Counted from the first letter of the stretch, positions 21,878-30,788 are shown. The stretch: 64,000 nucleotides of DNA from Lysobacter antibioticus HS124 (GCF_000336385.2 NZ_HG424450.1:1-64000), one strand, 5' to 3'. The notes: generated from the sequence alone by a model not told the origin. Made by a program: numbers and translations.

Positions 21878-23815
21878 TTGTACGACGGCTTCGATGAGGT
21901 CGCCCGCGCCTGGCGCGACGGGCTAACGCCCGATCCGTTCTTGGACGTGTCGGACTGGGCGGACCGGGACCGGGTGCTGTCGAGCACCTCGTCGTCGGAG
22001 CCCGGGCGATGGCGCACCGCGCGCACGCCGTACCTGCGCGACATCATGAACGACCTGTCGCCGGCCTCGGCGATCGAGCGCGTCGTATTCATGAAGGGCG
22101 CGCAGGTCGGCGGCACCGAGTGCGGGAACAACTGGATCGGCTATGTGATCGCGTGCGCGCCGGGGCCGATGATGGCCGTGGCGCCCACGGTCGAGATGGC
22201 CAAGCGCAACTCCAAGCAGCGGGTCGATCCGCTGATTGAGGAATCGCCGTCGCTGCGCGAGCGCATCGCGCCCTCGCGCGCACGCGATTCGGGCAACACC
22301 ATCCTCGCCAAGGAGTTCCGCGGCGGGGTTCTGGTCCTGACCGGCGCCAACAGCGCGGTCGGCCTGCGCTCGATGCCGGTCCGCTACCTGTTTCTGGACG
22401 AGGTGGACGGCTACCCGCGCGACGTGGAGGGCGAAGGCGACGCGGTGGCGCTGGCCGAAGCCCGCACCCGCACCTTCACCCGCCGCAAGATCCTGCTGGT
22501 GTCGACGCCGACGATTGCCGGCGCCTCGACCATCGAGCGCGAGTACCTGGCGTCCGACCAGCGCCGGTATTTCGTGCCGTGCCCGCATTGCGCCCACGAA
22601 CAATGGCTGCGGTTCGAACAGCTGCGCTGGACGTGGGACGATCCGCGCTCGGCCCGCTACATCTGCGAGGCCTGCGAGCGGCCGATCGGCGAGCATCACA
22701 AGACGGCGATGCTGGCGGCGGGTCGCTGGATCGCCATGGCGCCGCAGAACCGCGGCAAGACCGCGGGCTATCACCTGTCGTCGCTGTACTCGCCGGTCGG
22801 CTGGCGCAGCTGGGCCGACATCGCCGCCGCCTGGCAGGCGGCGCAGGACTCAGCGACCGCGCTCAAGGCGTTCAAGAACACCGAGCTCGGCGAGACCTGG
22901 GAAGAGGAAGGCGAAGCCCCGGATTGGGAGCGCCTGCTGGAGCGCCGCGAGGACTACCGGATCGGCACCGTGCCCATTGGGGGCTTGCTGCTGGCCGGCG
23001 GCGCCGACGTGCAGAAGGACCGGATCGAGGTCTCGGTCTGGGCCTTCGGCCGGGAGCGTGAGACCTGGCTGGTCGAACACCGGGTGCTGATGGGCGACAC
23101 GGCGCGCGCCGCGGTCTGGGCCGAACTGGCGGGACTGGTACGCGAGCAATGGACCCACGCCTCCGGCGCGCTGCTGCCGCTGACCCGGCTCGGCTTGGAC
23201 ACCGGCTACGCGACGCAGGAGGCGTACGCCTTCGCCCGGGACGTCGCCGACCCGCGCCTGCTGCCGATGAAGGGCGTCGGCAGCGGCGCCGCGTTGATCG
23301 GCATCCCGACCGCGGTCGATGTCAGCGTGCCGGGCAAGCGACTGCGCCGCGGCCTGAAGCTGTTCGCCGTCGCCGGCGGAATCGCCAAGCTCGAGCTGTA
23401 CAACGCCCTTCGGCTATCGATCGACATCGGCCCGGAGGGGCAACCGGTGTTTCCTGCGGGCTATGTTCATCTGCCGAAGGTCGACGGCGAGTTTCTCCAG
23501 CAGCTGACCGCCGAGCACCTGATCACCCGACGCGACCGGCATGGCTATCCGCAGCGGGTCTGGGAGAAGCGCCGCGACCGCAACGAAGCCCTCGACTGCT
23601 ACGTCATGGCGCGCGCCGCGGCGATGCAGGCCGGCGTCGACCGCTTCGAAGAACGCCACTGGCGGGAGATGGAGCGGACGTTGGGTCTGGCCCCACCGAC
23701 CGCACCGCCCGTTCCAACTGCGCTACCCCTTCCCACGGCCGCCCCTTCGGGCGGCCTTTCTGTTTCTGGCCCGCGCCCCCGGCGTCGGGTGATTTCGAGC
23801 CGTTTCATGCAATGA
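21878..23815 (+). CDS. Terminase large subunit (GpA family)
   Basis: 645 residues from TTG 21878. ATPase part: MKGAQVGGTECGNNW (deviant Walker A, about 72-86) and YLFLDEVDGY (Walker B, about 169-178). It also has a zinc-binding CPHCAHEQW...CEACERP insert and a C-terminal nuclease domain (LDTGYATQEAY ... EALDCYVMARAA). It packages DNA and cuts it, probably as a cos phage like lambda. The last 45 residues are Pro/Ala-rich and coincide with a hairpin terminator. Confidence 0.95.
   Translation: MYDGFDEVARAWRDGLTPDPFLDVSDWADRDRVLSSTSSSEPGRWRTARTPYLRDIMNDLSPASAIERVVFMKGAQVGGTECGNNWIGYVIACAPGPMMAVAPTVEMAKRNSKQRVDPLIEESPSLRERIAPSRARDSGNTILAKEFRGGVLVLTGANSAVGLRSMPVRYLFLDEVDGYPRDVEGEGDAVALAEARTRTFTRRKILLVSTPTIAGASTIEREYLASDQRRYFVPCPHCAHEQWLRFEQLRWTWDDPRSARYICEACERPIGEHHKTAMLAAGRWIAMAPQNRGKTAGYHLSSLYSPVGWRSWADIAAAWQAAQDSATALKAFKNTELGETWEEEGEAPDWERLLERREDYRIGTVPIGGLLLAGGADVQKDRIEVSVWAFGRERETWLVEHRVLMGDTARAAVWAELAGLVREQWTHASGALLPLTRLGLDTGYATQEAYAFARDVADPRLLPMKGVGSGAALIGIPTAVDVSVPGKRLRRGLKLFAVAGGIAKLELYNALRLSIDIGPEGQPVFPAGYVHLPKVDGEFLQQLTAEHLITRRDRHGYPQRVWEKRRDRNEALDCYVMARAAAMQAGVDRFEERHWREMERTLGLAPPTAPPVPTALPLPTAAPSGGLSVSGPRPRRRVISSRFMQ
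23737..23756 (+). terminator. Intrinsic-terminator-like hairpin inside terminase 3' end
   Basis: GGCCGCCC (23737-23744), loop CTTC, GGGCGGCC (23749-23756), then TTTCTGTTTC. The structure lies within the last 80 bases of the large-terminase frame. It could attenuate late transcription between packaging and head genes. Confidence 0.55.
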
Positions 23816-24030
23816 GCGATCTTCCGTACACCCACGAACAGTTGCAGGCGCTGCGCAACGCGCTCGCGCGCGGCGAGCGCCGCGTCAGTTTCGGCGACCG
23901 CCTGGTCGAGTACCGCTCCGTGGACGAGCTGCTGGCCGCGATCCGCGAAATCGAGGCCGCGCTCGCCGGCACCGAGGGCCGCCCCCGTCGCGTCCGCCGC
24001 CTGCTGACCACCACCGCCAAGGGCTTCTAA
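23812..24030 (+). CDS. Head-tail joining protein gpW
   Basis: 72 residues, typical gpW size: YTHEQLQALRNALARGERRVSFGDRLVEYRSVDELLAAIREIE. gpW binds the portal connector and allows tail attachment. ATGA overlap with the terminase stop; portal gene begins 2 bases downstream. Confidence 0.9.
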   Translation: MSDLPYTHEQLQALRNALARGERRVSFGDRLVEYRSVDELLAAIREIEAALAGTEGRPRRVRRLLTTTAKGF

Positions 24031-24032
24031 CC

Positions 24033-25526
24033 ATGGCCTGGTGGGGCAAGCTGCGCGCCGCGATGTTCGGCGGCGCGCCGGTCCATGAGGTAGCGGGCCA
24101 CGGCCGGCGCTCGACTGCCTGGCAACCCGGCAATCCCGGCGCCGTCGCCGCGCTGGTCGCCACCGGCGATGCGCTGCGGGTGCGCTCGCGCGACCTGGTG
24201 CGGCGCAACGCCTGGGCCAATGCCGCGGTGGAGGCGTTCGTCGCCAACGCGGTCGGCACCGGCATCAAGCCGCAGTCGCTGATCGCCGACACCGCCCAGC
24301 GCGAGGCGCTGCACGCCCTGTGGCGGGACTTCGTGGACGAAGCCGACGCCGCGGGGCTGACCGACCTCTATGGACTGCAAGCCCTGGCCTGCCGGGCGCT
24401 TCTGGAGGGTGGCGAGTGTCTGGTCCGGCTGCGCCCGCGTCGCCCGGACGATGGTCTGGCGGTTCCCTTGCAGATCCAGCTCCTGGAACCGGAGCACCTG
24501 CCGCTGCACCTCAACCGCGAGCAGCCCAACGCCAACGTGATCCGCGCCGGGATCGAGTTCGACCGACTCGGGCGCCGGGTCGCCTACCACCTCTACCTCT
24601 CGCACCCTCAAGACGGGGCGATGGCGCCGATGAGTCGGCAGGGCGGGCTGGACACCTACCGCGTGCCCGCCAGCGAAGTGTTCCATCTCTTCCGGCCGCT
24701 ACGACCGGGCCAGATCCGTGGCGAGCCGTGGCTGGCGCGCGCGCTGGTCAAGCTGAACGAGCTGGACCAGTACGACGACGCCGAGCTGGTACGCAAGAAG
24801 ACGGCGGCGATGTTCGCCGGGTTCATCACCCGCGACGGTCCCGACGATCCGCTGCCGGGCGATGCCCCGCCCGACGAACACGGCAACGCGCCGCTGGGCC
24901 TGGAACCGGGCAGCCTGCAGATTCTGGAGGCGGGCGAGAGCGTCACCTTCGCTCAGCCGGCCGACGTCGGCGCCAGCTACGAAGCGTTCCTGCGCTCGCA
25001 GTTCCGCGCCGTCGCCGCGGCGATGGGCATCACCTACGAGCAGCTGACCGGCGATCTGACCGGGGTCAACTACTCGTCGATCCGCGCCGGCCTGCTGGAG
25101 TTTCGGCGCCGCTGCGAGATGGTCCAGCACTCGGTGCTGGTCTACCAGCTGTGCCGGCCGATCTGGAACGCCTTCGTGGATGCTGCGGTGTTGTCCGGCG
25201 CGATCGAACTGCCCGGCTACCGCCGCCGCAAGCGTGCGTACCGTGCCTGCAAGTGGGTACCGCAGGGCTGGAACTGGGTCGATCCGGAAAAGGAATTCAA
25301 CGCGATGATCCTGGCGATCCGCGCCGGTCTGTTGTCGCGGTCGGAAGCCATCGCCAGCTCCGGCTACGACGCGGAGACCATCGATCTCGAAATCGCGGCC
25401 GACGCCATCCGCGCCGATGAACTCGGCCTGGTGTTCGACACCGACCCGCGCCAGGTCGCCCGCAGCGGTGCCCGGCATCCCCCGCCGCCTTCACGGGCGA
25501 CGTCCTCGACCGAACCCACCGAATGA
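24033..25526 (+). CDS. Portal protein (lambda gpB family)
   Basis: 497 residues, usual lambda-family portal length. Recognisable features are LVRRNAWANAAVEAFVANAVGTGIKP near the N-terminus, the EPGSLQILEAGESVTF segment, AAMGITYEQLTGDLTGVNYSSIRAGLLEF and a WNWVDPEKEFNAM C-terminal motif. It forms the dodecameric DNA channel. ATGA overlap with the protease gene. Confidence 0.93.
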   Translation: MAWWGKLRAAMFGGAPVHEVAGHGRRSTAWQPGNPGAVAALVATGDALRVRSRDLVRRNAWANAAVEAFVANAVGTGIKPQSLIADTAQREALHALWRDFVDEADAAGLTDLYGLQALACRALLEGGECLVRLRPRRPDDGLAVPLQIQLLEPEHLPLHLNREQPNANVIRAGIEFDRLGRRVAYHLYLSHPQDGAMAPMSRQGGLDTYRVPASEVFHLFRPLRPGQIRGEPWLARALVKLNELDQYDDAELVRKKTAAMFAGFITRDGPDDPLPGDAPPDEHGNAPLGLEPGSLQILEAGESVTFAQPADVGASYEAFLRSQFRAVAAAMGITYEQLTGDLTGVNYSSIRAGLLEFRRRCEMVQHSVLVYQLCRPIWNAFVDAAVLSGAIELPGYRRRKRAYRACKWVPQGWNWVDPEKEFNAMILAIRAGLLSRSEAIASSGYDAETIDLEIAADAIRADELGLVFDTDPRQVARSGARHPPPPSRATSSTEPTE

Positions 25527-26686
25527 CCGGACTGCCCCATGTAGCGGCGCGCGTGTTCAACACGCCGCTGCTGATCCAGCGCGCCAAGCTGGACGTGATC
25601 CTGAGCGTGTTGGCGCCGAAATTCGAACTGCAGACGGTGCCGCCGCCGCTGTTGGGCCCGCCCACATCGCAACCACCGCGTCTGGCCGACGAACGCGGCA
25701 TCTACGTGCTGCCGATCCACGGCACGTTGGTGCAGCGAACCGCCGGACTGGACGCGCTGTCGGGGCTGACGAGTTACCAAACGATCGCGCGCCGGCTCGA
25801 TACGGCGCTGGCCGACGAGGCCGTACGCGGCATCGTGCTCGACATCGACAGCCCCGGCGGCGAAGCCGCGGGGGTGTTCGATCTGGCCGATCAGATCGTG
25901 GCGGCGCGTGCTCGTAAGCCGATCTGGGCGGTGGCCAACGACGCCGCGTTCTCGGCGGCCTATGCCCTGGCGAGCGCGGCGTCGCGCGTGTTCCTGACCC
26001 GCACCGCCGGGGTCGGCTCGATTGGCGTCATCGCCCTCCACGTCGATCAATCGCAGCGCGATACCCAAGCCGGTCTGACCTACACCCCGATCCACGCGGG
26101 CGCGCGCAAGAACGACGGCAGCCCGCATGCGCCGCTTAGCGACGAAGCGCGCGGCTCGATCCAGACCGAGGTCAATCGACTCTACGAGCTGTTCGTCCTG
26201 ACCGTCGCCGACCAACGCGGGCTGACCGCCGATGCCGTGCGTCAAACCGAAGCCGCGTTGTACTTCGGCCAGGACGCGCTCGATGCCGGCCTGGCCGACC
26301 GGATCGGAACGCTCGGCGATGCCGTGCGGCAACTGCATACCGAACTGGACGCAAGCCGTCCGCTATTCCCGGAGAACCCCACCATGTCCACCCCTGAATC
26401 GACGGCGCCTGCCGTCGATGCGGCGCGCGCGCAAGCGCACGCCGAGGCCGTCGCCATCGCCGAACTGTGCGAGCTGGCCGGCCAGCCGGCCCTGACCGCG
26501 AGCTACCTCGCCGAAGGCATTACCGCCGCCACCGCGCGCCAGCGCCTGCTCGGATTGCGCGCGCAGTCGCCGGAGATCGCCAGCCACCTGACGCCGACCG
26601 ACCCGGCGCCGCAGGCCCATGCGGCCAGCAATCCCTTGATCGCCGCCGCAAAGGCGCGCGCCGACGCGATCCGGAGGGCGCTGTGA
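25523..26686 (+). CDS. S49 head maturation protease (lambda gpC-like)
   Basis: 387 residues. Peptidase S49 fold: YVLPIHGTLV, GIVLDIDSPGGEAAG, nucleophile in NDAAFSAAYALASAA (Ser144), GSIGVIALHVDQS, and a probable general base Lys196 in AGARKNDG. It trims portal and scaffold during prohead maturation. The last 100 codons can be made separately from an internal start (see scaffold feature). Confidence 0.92.
   Translation: MTGLPHVAARVFNTPLLIQRAKLDVILSVLAPKFELQTVPPPLLGPPTSQPPRLADERGIYVLPIHGTLVQRTAGLDALSGLTSYQTIARRLDTALADEAVRGIVLDIDSPGGEAAGVFDLADQIVAARARKPIWAVANDAAFSAAYALASAASRVFLTRTAGVGSIGVIALHVDQSQRDTQAGLTYTPIHAGARKNDGSPHAPLSDEARGSIQTEVNRLYELFVLTVADQRGLTADAVRQTEAALYFGQDALDAGLADRIGTLGDAVRQLHTELDASRPLFPENPTMSTPESTAPAVDAARAQAHAEAVAIAELCELAGQPALTASYLAEGITAATARQRLLGLRAQSPEIASHLTPTDPAPQAHAASNPLIAAAKARADAIRRAL
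26384..26686 (+). CDS. Internal in-frame scaffold (Nu3-like)
   Basis: ATG 26384 (MSTPESTAP) sits 9 bases after GGAG, inside the protease frame and at the junction where the protease domain ends. The 100-residue product is Ala-rich and helical (VDAARAQAHAEAVAIAELCELAG), ending in AAAKARADAIRRAL, as expected of a capsid scaffold. Lambda makes Nu3 from gene C in the same way. The start is inferred from ribosome site and precedent. Confidence 0.65.
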   Translation: MSTPESTAPAVDAARAQAHAEAVAIAELCELAGQPALTASYLAEGITAATARQRLLGLRAQSPEIASHLTPTDPAPQAHAASNPLIAAAKARADAIRRAL

Positions 26687-27078
26687 GCCGACTGACCACG
26701 TATCCCCCGGTCTTTGAGGGGCCGAACCTGGGCGATCTGCTCAAGCTCGAAGCCGATCACCTCTACTCGCGCGATCAGGTCGCCGTCGCGCCCAACCAGG
26801 TGCTCGTCCTGGGCCAGATGGTCGGTCGCATCACCGCGACGGGCCAGTACGCCGCTTTCGATCCTGTCGCTACCGATGGCCGCGAGCAGGCGGCCGGGGT
26901 GGTGATCGTGCCGATCACCACCAGTGTCGACCCCAGCCCGGACGGCATCGTCGTCGTGCGCCACGCCACGGTCTCGGATCGCTACCTCGTCTGGCCCCGC
27001 ACCGCTACCCCCGAACACCGCGCCGCGGCGGTCCAGCAGCTGCGTGCCCTCGGCGTGCTCGTCCGTCAGGGAGTCTGA
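26683..27078 (+). CDS. Capsid decoration protein (gpD-like)
   Basis: 131 residues from GTG 26683 (overlap GTGA). Opening TTYPPVFEGPNLGDLLKLE, then QVLVLGQMVGRITATGQYAAFDP and AAGVVIVPITTS match the Phage_Head_D/gpD beta-tulip pattern. It cements the expanded capsid. Confidence 0.85.
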   Translation: MSRLTTYPPVFEGPNLGDLLKLEADHLYSRDQVAVAPNQVLVLGQMVGRITATGQYAAFDPVATDGREQAAGVVIVPITTSVDPSPDGIVVVRHATVSDRYLVWPRTATPEHRAAAVQQLRALGVLVRQGV

Positions 27079-27081
27079 TCC

Positions 27082-28095
27082 ATGTCGATGAACAACCCCT
27101 TCAACAACCCCGCCTTCTCGGTCAGCTCGCTGACCGCCGCAATCAACCTGCTGCCGAACACCTACGGCCGGCTGGACGAGCTAAATCTGTTCCCGATCAA
27201 GCCGGTGCGCACGCGCCAAGTCTCGATCGAGATGCGCAACGGCGTGCTGAACCTGCTGCCGACCAAGCCGGTCGGCGCGCCGGGCACGGTCGGCACGCGC
27301 GGCAGTCGCAACCTGCGTGCGCTGACCATCCCGCACATCCCGCACGACGATGTCGTCCTGCCCGAGGAAGTGATCGGCGTGCGCGCGTTTGGGTCGGAGA
27401 CCGAACTGGCGACGCTGGCCGGCGTCATGGCCGACAAGCTCCAGACGATGCGCAACAAGCACGCGATCACCCTGGAGCATCTGCGCATGGGCGCGCTTAA
27501 GGGCATCGTCCTGGATGCCGACGGCACCGAGCTGATCGACTTCTACAAGGTCTTCGACATCACGCCGAAGGTGTTCTCGTTCGAACTGGCCAATCCCGAT
27601 ACCAGCATCCGCGACAAGTGCATCGAGCTCAAGCACTGGATGGAGGACAACTTGCTGGGCGAGCGCATGACCGGTGTGCGCGTGCTGGTTGGCGAAGACT
27701 TCATGACTAAGCTGACAAACCACGAGAACATCAAGGAAGCGTGGAAGGATTGGCAGAACGGCGAGTTTTTCCGCAGCGATCAACGCGCGGGATTCGCGAT
27801 GGCGGGGGTGGTGTTCGAGGAGTACCGAGCCACGGTCAGCACCGGCATCGAGGGGCAGGAACCGGTCCGGTTCATCGCCAAGAGCGAAGGTCATGCGTTC
27901 CCGGTTGGCACGCTGGACACGTTCGCAACCTACGTCGCCCCGGCTGACTTTAACGAGACCGTGAACACGCCGGGCCAGCTGCTGTACGCCAAGCAGGAGC
28001 CGCGCAAGTTCGACCGTGGTACCGATCTGCATACGCAGTCTAACCCGCTGCCGGTCTGCCAGCGCCCCGGCCTGTTGGTCAAGGTCACCCTATGA
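27082..28095 (+). CDS. Major capsid protein (lambda gpE family)
   Basis: 337 residues. It shows the gpE-family order: FSVSSLTAAINLLPNTYGRL, VLNLLPTKPVGAPGT, TIPHIPHDDVVLPEEV and GVRAFGSE early; KHAITLEHLRMGALKGIVLDADGT in the middle; the C-terminal APADFNETVNTPG and PLPVCQRPGLLVKV. HK97-fold shell subunit. Confidence 0.95.
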   Translation: MSMNNPFNNPAFSVSSLTAAINLLPNTYGRLDELNLFPIKPVRTRQVSIEMRNGVLNLLPTKPVGAPGTVGTRGSRNLRALTIPHIPHDDVVLPEEVIGVRAFGSETELATLAGVMADKLQTMRNKHAITLEHLRMGALKGIVLDADGTELIDFYKVFDITPKVFSFELANPDTSIRDKCIELKHWMEDNLLGERMTGVRVLVGEDFMTKLTNHENIKEAWKDWQNGEFFRSDQRAGFAMAGVVFEEYRATVSTGIEGQEPVRFIAKSEGHAFPVGTLDTFATYVAPADFNETVNTPGQLLYAKQEPRKFDRGTDLHTQSNPLPVCQRPGLLVKVTL

Positions 28096-28382
28096 ACGCG
28101 TTCGTGACAATGGACGCCGTAGTCTTCGAAGCGCTCGGCGCCGTCACGCAGGTTCAACGCCCACCTAACCCCTCGGCGTCGATCCGGCTGATTGTGCGCG
28201 ATGGCGTCGAGCGCCTGGGGGAGTTCCAGCAGGTCGTCGGTCGGGCTCGGCATGTCGTCGCGCGAAACACCGACTGGGCGTTCCGTCGCGGCGACGTGGT
28301 CACGATCGCCGGCCGTGCGTATCCGGTTGAAGCGATCGTACGCGACGACGGTCTGGTCAATGAGGCCGTCCTGCATGGCTGA
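28092..28382 (+). CDS. Head-tail connector (gpFII-like)
   Basis: 96 residues, beta-rich: RLIVRDGVERLGEFQQVVGRARHVV, FRRGDVVTIAGRAYPVEAIVRDDG. Size, position directly after the capsid gene and the G-D-x-V-x-I-x-G-x-x-Y pattern fit gpFII-type connectors. ATGA overlap with gpE. Confidence 0.65.
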   Translation: MNAFVTMDAVVFEALGAVTQVQRPPNPSASIRLIVRDGVERLGEFQQVVGRARHVVARNTDWAFRRGDVVTIAGRAYPVEAIVRDDGLVNEAVLHG

Positions 28383-28803
28383 TATGACGCCGACCTGGGC
28401 GCTGCTGGAGCGGATCGCTGCGCGCCTGGCCGATATCCGCACCGATGGCGGCTATCGGACCGACATCGGCAGTGCTGTGGCGCTGGAGCCGGTCCAGCAC
28501 GCCGGACCCGACGTGCCGGGGCTGACGCTGGCCGCACTGGGCGTGCAGCGCGACACCCAGAAGCCGCATGGCCAGCATCGGCTGCTTCAGGCCATGGTCG
28601 AAGCGACTCTGCCGGCGCATCTCCATGACGCCCATGCCCGCGCCCACGCCATCGCCGCCGATGTCGAGGACGCGCTCGACGCCTGGATTCCGCTGCCCCA
28701 GGCCCTGCCGTTGCAGGTCGAGGACATCGTGTTTCTCGACCGGCCCGAGGGGCTGGCGGTGGTGGCGGTGCAGGTCACGCTGACCGTGCGATACCGGCGC
28801 TGA
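28375..28803 (+). CDS. Putative tail terminator/completion protein
   Basis: 142 residues from ATG 28375 (or ATG 28384). Helical start (WALLERIAARLADIRTDGGYRTDIG), then a beta-strand end (QVTLTVRYRR). Position between the connector and gpZ matches the tail-terminator slot (gpU-like) of other siphophages. Assigned by position. Confidence 0.5.
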   Translation: MADMTPTWALLERIAARLADIRTDGGYRTDIGSAVALEPVQHAGPDVPGLTLAALGVQRDTQKPHGQHRLLQAMVEATLPAHLHDAHARAHAIAADVEDALDAWIPLPQALPLQVEDIVFLDRPEGLAVVAVQVTLTVRYRR

Positions 28804-29360
28804 TGCAGGTTTCGATCAACGCCGATGGCGCCCTGGAGACCGCCCAGCGCCTCAGCGATCTGCCGGGCAAGGTGCTGGTCGCGCAGCGCCGCGCGCTCGG
28901 CACGCTCCGACGCCGCTGGCCGGTCCTGGCGCGCCGCGACATCCAGACCGAATACGCGCTGTCGGCGACCCGGATACGCGATGGGTTGAGCGTGCGCATC
29001 ACCCGGGACGGCATTGCGCTGGTGGGCCGGGTGCGCGGCATCGGCCTGCTGAACTTCGCCGGGCGCGGGACACCGTCCGGTCTTCGGTACCGAATCTTCC
29101 GCAACCGGCCAGGCCACGAACCCCACGGCTTCGTCCGTGCGCGGCGCGGCCAGGGCATCGACAAGGCTTGGGAGCGCGAGCCCCTGATCGGCAGCGGCGG
29201 CCACCGCCGCGTGCCGCGCTACCCCATCGAGCCGCTGTTCGGCCCGTCGCTGGCCCAGATGCTGCGCAAAGGCGACCGCCCGGCGCGCATGGCGCAGGCC
29301 GGCCTGGACGTGATCACCGCCGATCTGGATCGGCAACTGCTGCGCTCGTTGCGCCGCTGA
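28803..29360 (+). CDS. Minor tail protein gpZ-like
   Basis: 185 residues. The N-terminal VLVAQRRALGTLRRRWPVLARRDIQTEYAL and the VGRVRGIGLLNFAGRG beta part match the prophage minor tail protein Z family. Overlaps the preceding stop by one base pair of codons (TGATG). Confidence 0.8.
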   Translation: MQVSINADGALETAQRLSDLPGKVLVAQRRALGTLRRRWPVLARRDIQTEYALSATRIRDGLSVRITRDGIALVGRVRGIGLLNFAGRGTPSGLRYRIFRNRPGHEPHGFVRARRGQGIDKAWEREPLIGSGGHRRVPRYPIEPLFGPSLAQMLRKGDRPARMAQAGLDVITADLDRQLLRSLRR

Positions 29361-29365
29361 GTCTC

Positions 29366-29413
29366 GGCCGCCCATCGGCGGCCCCACACCCATATATAGG
29401 AGCACGCGACCCG
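29366..29413 (+). promoter_or_regulatory. Hairpin plus AT-rich leader of major tail gene
   Basis: GGCCGCC (29366-29372), loop CATC, GGCGGCC (29377-29383), then a CATATATAGGAGC stretch containing both a TATATA box-like run and the ribosome site. In this GC-rich genome the AT run is conspicuous. Possible internal promoter or mRNA-processing/attenuation site boosting the abundant tail-tube protein. Confidence 0.4.
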
Positions 29414-30172
29414 ATGGCCGCGCCGAACCTCTTTTCGTTCCAGGGCAAGGTCTACCTCGCCCAGCGCCAGTCCACCGGCAAGCCCGGTCCGCTGCGCTGG
29501 GTCGGCAACGCGCCCCAGCTCGAACTCGCGCTGGAAGTCCAAAACTCGGACAAGTTCGAATCGTTCAGTGGCAATCGCCTGCTATACGGCCGCTTGGTCC
29601 AGTCGAAGACCGCCAACGTCAATCTGACCCTGGACGAGGCGACCCCGGAAAACCTGGCCGAGGGCCTGTACTCGATTCCAGCGACCCTGCCGGCGGGATC
29701 GGTCAACAACGAACTGCTGCCGCCAGGCCTGAAGGCCAACGACTTGATCGCGCTCGATCGCGGCTGGGTCAGCGACGTCGCGATTACTGACAGCGCCAAT
29801 CCGCCGGTCACGGTGCCGGCGGCGAATTGGTGGACGGAGTCGGCGTCCGGCGGTGTGATCGGCTTGCGCAAGGTCGACGGCCTGACCCAGCCGTTCAAGG
29901 CCAGCTACAAGCACGGCGAGACGGTCAACATCGCCCTGTTCAACACCCCGCCGCCGGAGCGGATGCTGATTCTGGACGGGATCAACACCGTCACCGGTCA
30001 GCGCGCCAAGGTGACGCTGTACCGCCTGACTTTCAATCCCATCGAGCAGCTGGCGCTGATCTCGGAGGAGTGGGGCAGCCTGCAACTGTCGGGTGCGGCC
30101 CTATTCGATGAGTCGCGCGCGCTGGACCCGGACCTGGGCGGCTTCGGCCGCATCGAACTGGCGAGGGTGTAA
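29414..30172 (+). CDS. Major tail (tube) protein
   Basis: 252 residues from ATG 29414 after TAGGAGC. The sequence FSFQGKVYLAQRQSTGKPGPLRWVGNAP, then KTANVNLTLDEATPENLAEGLY and the closing SEEWGSLQLSGAALFDESRALDP fits phage tail-tube subunits (gpV position). It polymerises into the tail tube around the tape measure. Confidence 0.8.
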   Translation: MAAPNLFSFQGKVYLAQRQSTGKPGPLRWVGNAPQLELALEVQNSDKFESFSGNRLLYGRLVQSKTANVNLTLDEATPENLAEGLYSIPATLPAGSVNNELLPPGLKANDLIALDRGWVSDVAITDSANPPVTVPAANWWTESASGGVIGLRKVDGLTQPFKASYKHGETVNIALFNTPPPERMLILDGINTVTGQRAKVTLYRLTFNPIEQLALISEEWGSLQLSGAALFDESRALDPDLGGFGRIELARV

Positions 30173-30603
30173 TGGCGCGCAAAGTTCGACGCCCCCAGCC
30201 CGCTGCCGATGAACTGGTCGTGTTGCAACCGAATCGGACGCTGCCGCTCGGCGATCGCACCGTCACCGTGCGCGAGATCGGCTTCTTCGAAAGCCTGAAG
30301 CTGCACGACGCCATCGCGGCCCTGGTCGCCGACCTGGTCGAGCAGACCGATGACGGCAACATCGATCTGGGTCGCCTGCACCGGGTCTGCGCCCAACACC
30401 CCGCAGCCACCATCGCACTGCTCGCTCAGGCCTGCGACCAGCCGGCCGACTGGGTCCAAGCCCTCTCCGGCGCCCACGGCGACCTGCTGTTGCTGACGTT
30501 CTGGGCGGTCAACGCCGATTTTTTTCTGCAGCGCGTGCTGGCGGCACTGGAGCTGCGTCGTGCGGTTCCGACAGCGACTGGCCCAGCGTCCTCGCCACCC
30601 TGA
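30172..30603 (+). CDS. Tail assembly chaperone gpG-like
   Basis: 143 residues: LPLGDRTVTVREIGFFESLKLH, then helical AIAALVADLVEQ and LLLLTFWAVNADFFLQRVLAAL. Precedes the tape measure gene region, as tail chaperones do. It contains a T_TTT_TTT heptamer near codon 117, from which a longer GT product arises. Confidence 0.75.
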   Translation: MARKVRRPQPAADELVVLQPNRTLPLGDRTVTVREIGFFESLKLHDAIAALVADLVEQTDDGNIDLGRLHRVCAQHPAATIALLAQACDQPADWVQALSGAHGDLLLLTFWAVNADFFLQRVLAALELRRAVPTATGPASSPP

Positions 30604-30788
30604 TCGCCCACGGCCACGACTGGCCGTGGATCGAGCGCGCCACCGCCCGCCAGCTTGCCTTGTTCTACCGCGTCGCAGTCCAGCGCGAGCGCGCGCTGCG
30701 CGCCGATCGCATCGAAGACGTCAACGCCGGCTTTGCCGGCGGCAAGGACGTCACCGCCTTCGTTACCTCCCTTCGGAAGCCCCCATGA
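30172..30788 (+). CDS. Tail assembly chaperone gpGT-like, -1 frameshift product
   Basis: At 30519-30525 a perfect slippery heptamer T TTT TTT sits in the gpG frame (GAT TTT TTT CTG). A -1 slip continues the frame as SAARAGGTGAASCGSDSDWPSV, then (given in parts) LIAHGHDWPWIERATARQ, LALFYRVAVQRERAL, RADRIEDVNAGFAGG, ending SLRKPP at 30788. The extension has no start codon of its own, good codon composition, and ends at an ATGA overlap with the holin. It corresponds to the conserved G/GT frameshift of long-tailed phages. Confidence 0.85.
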
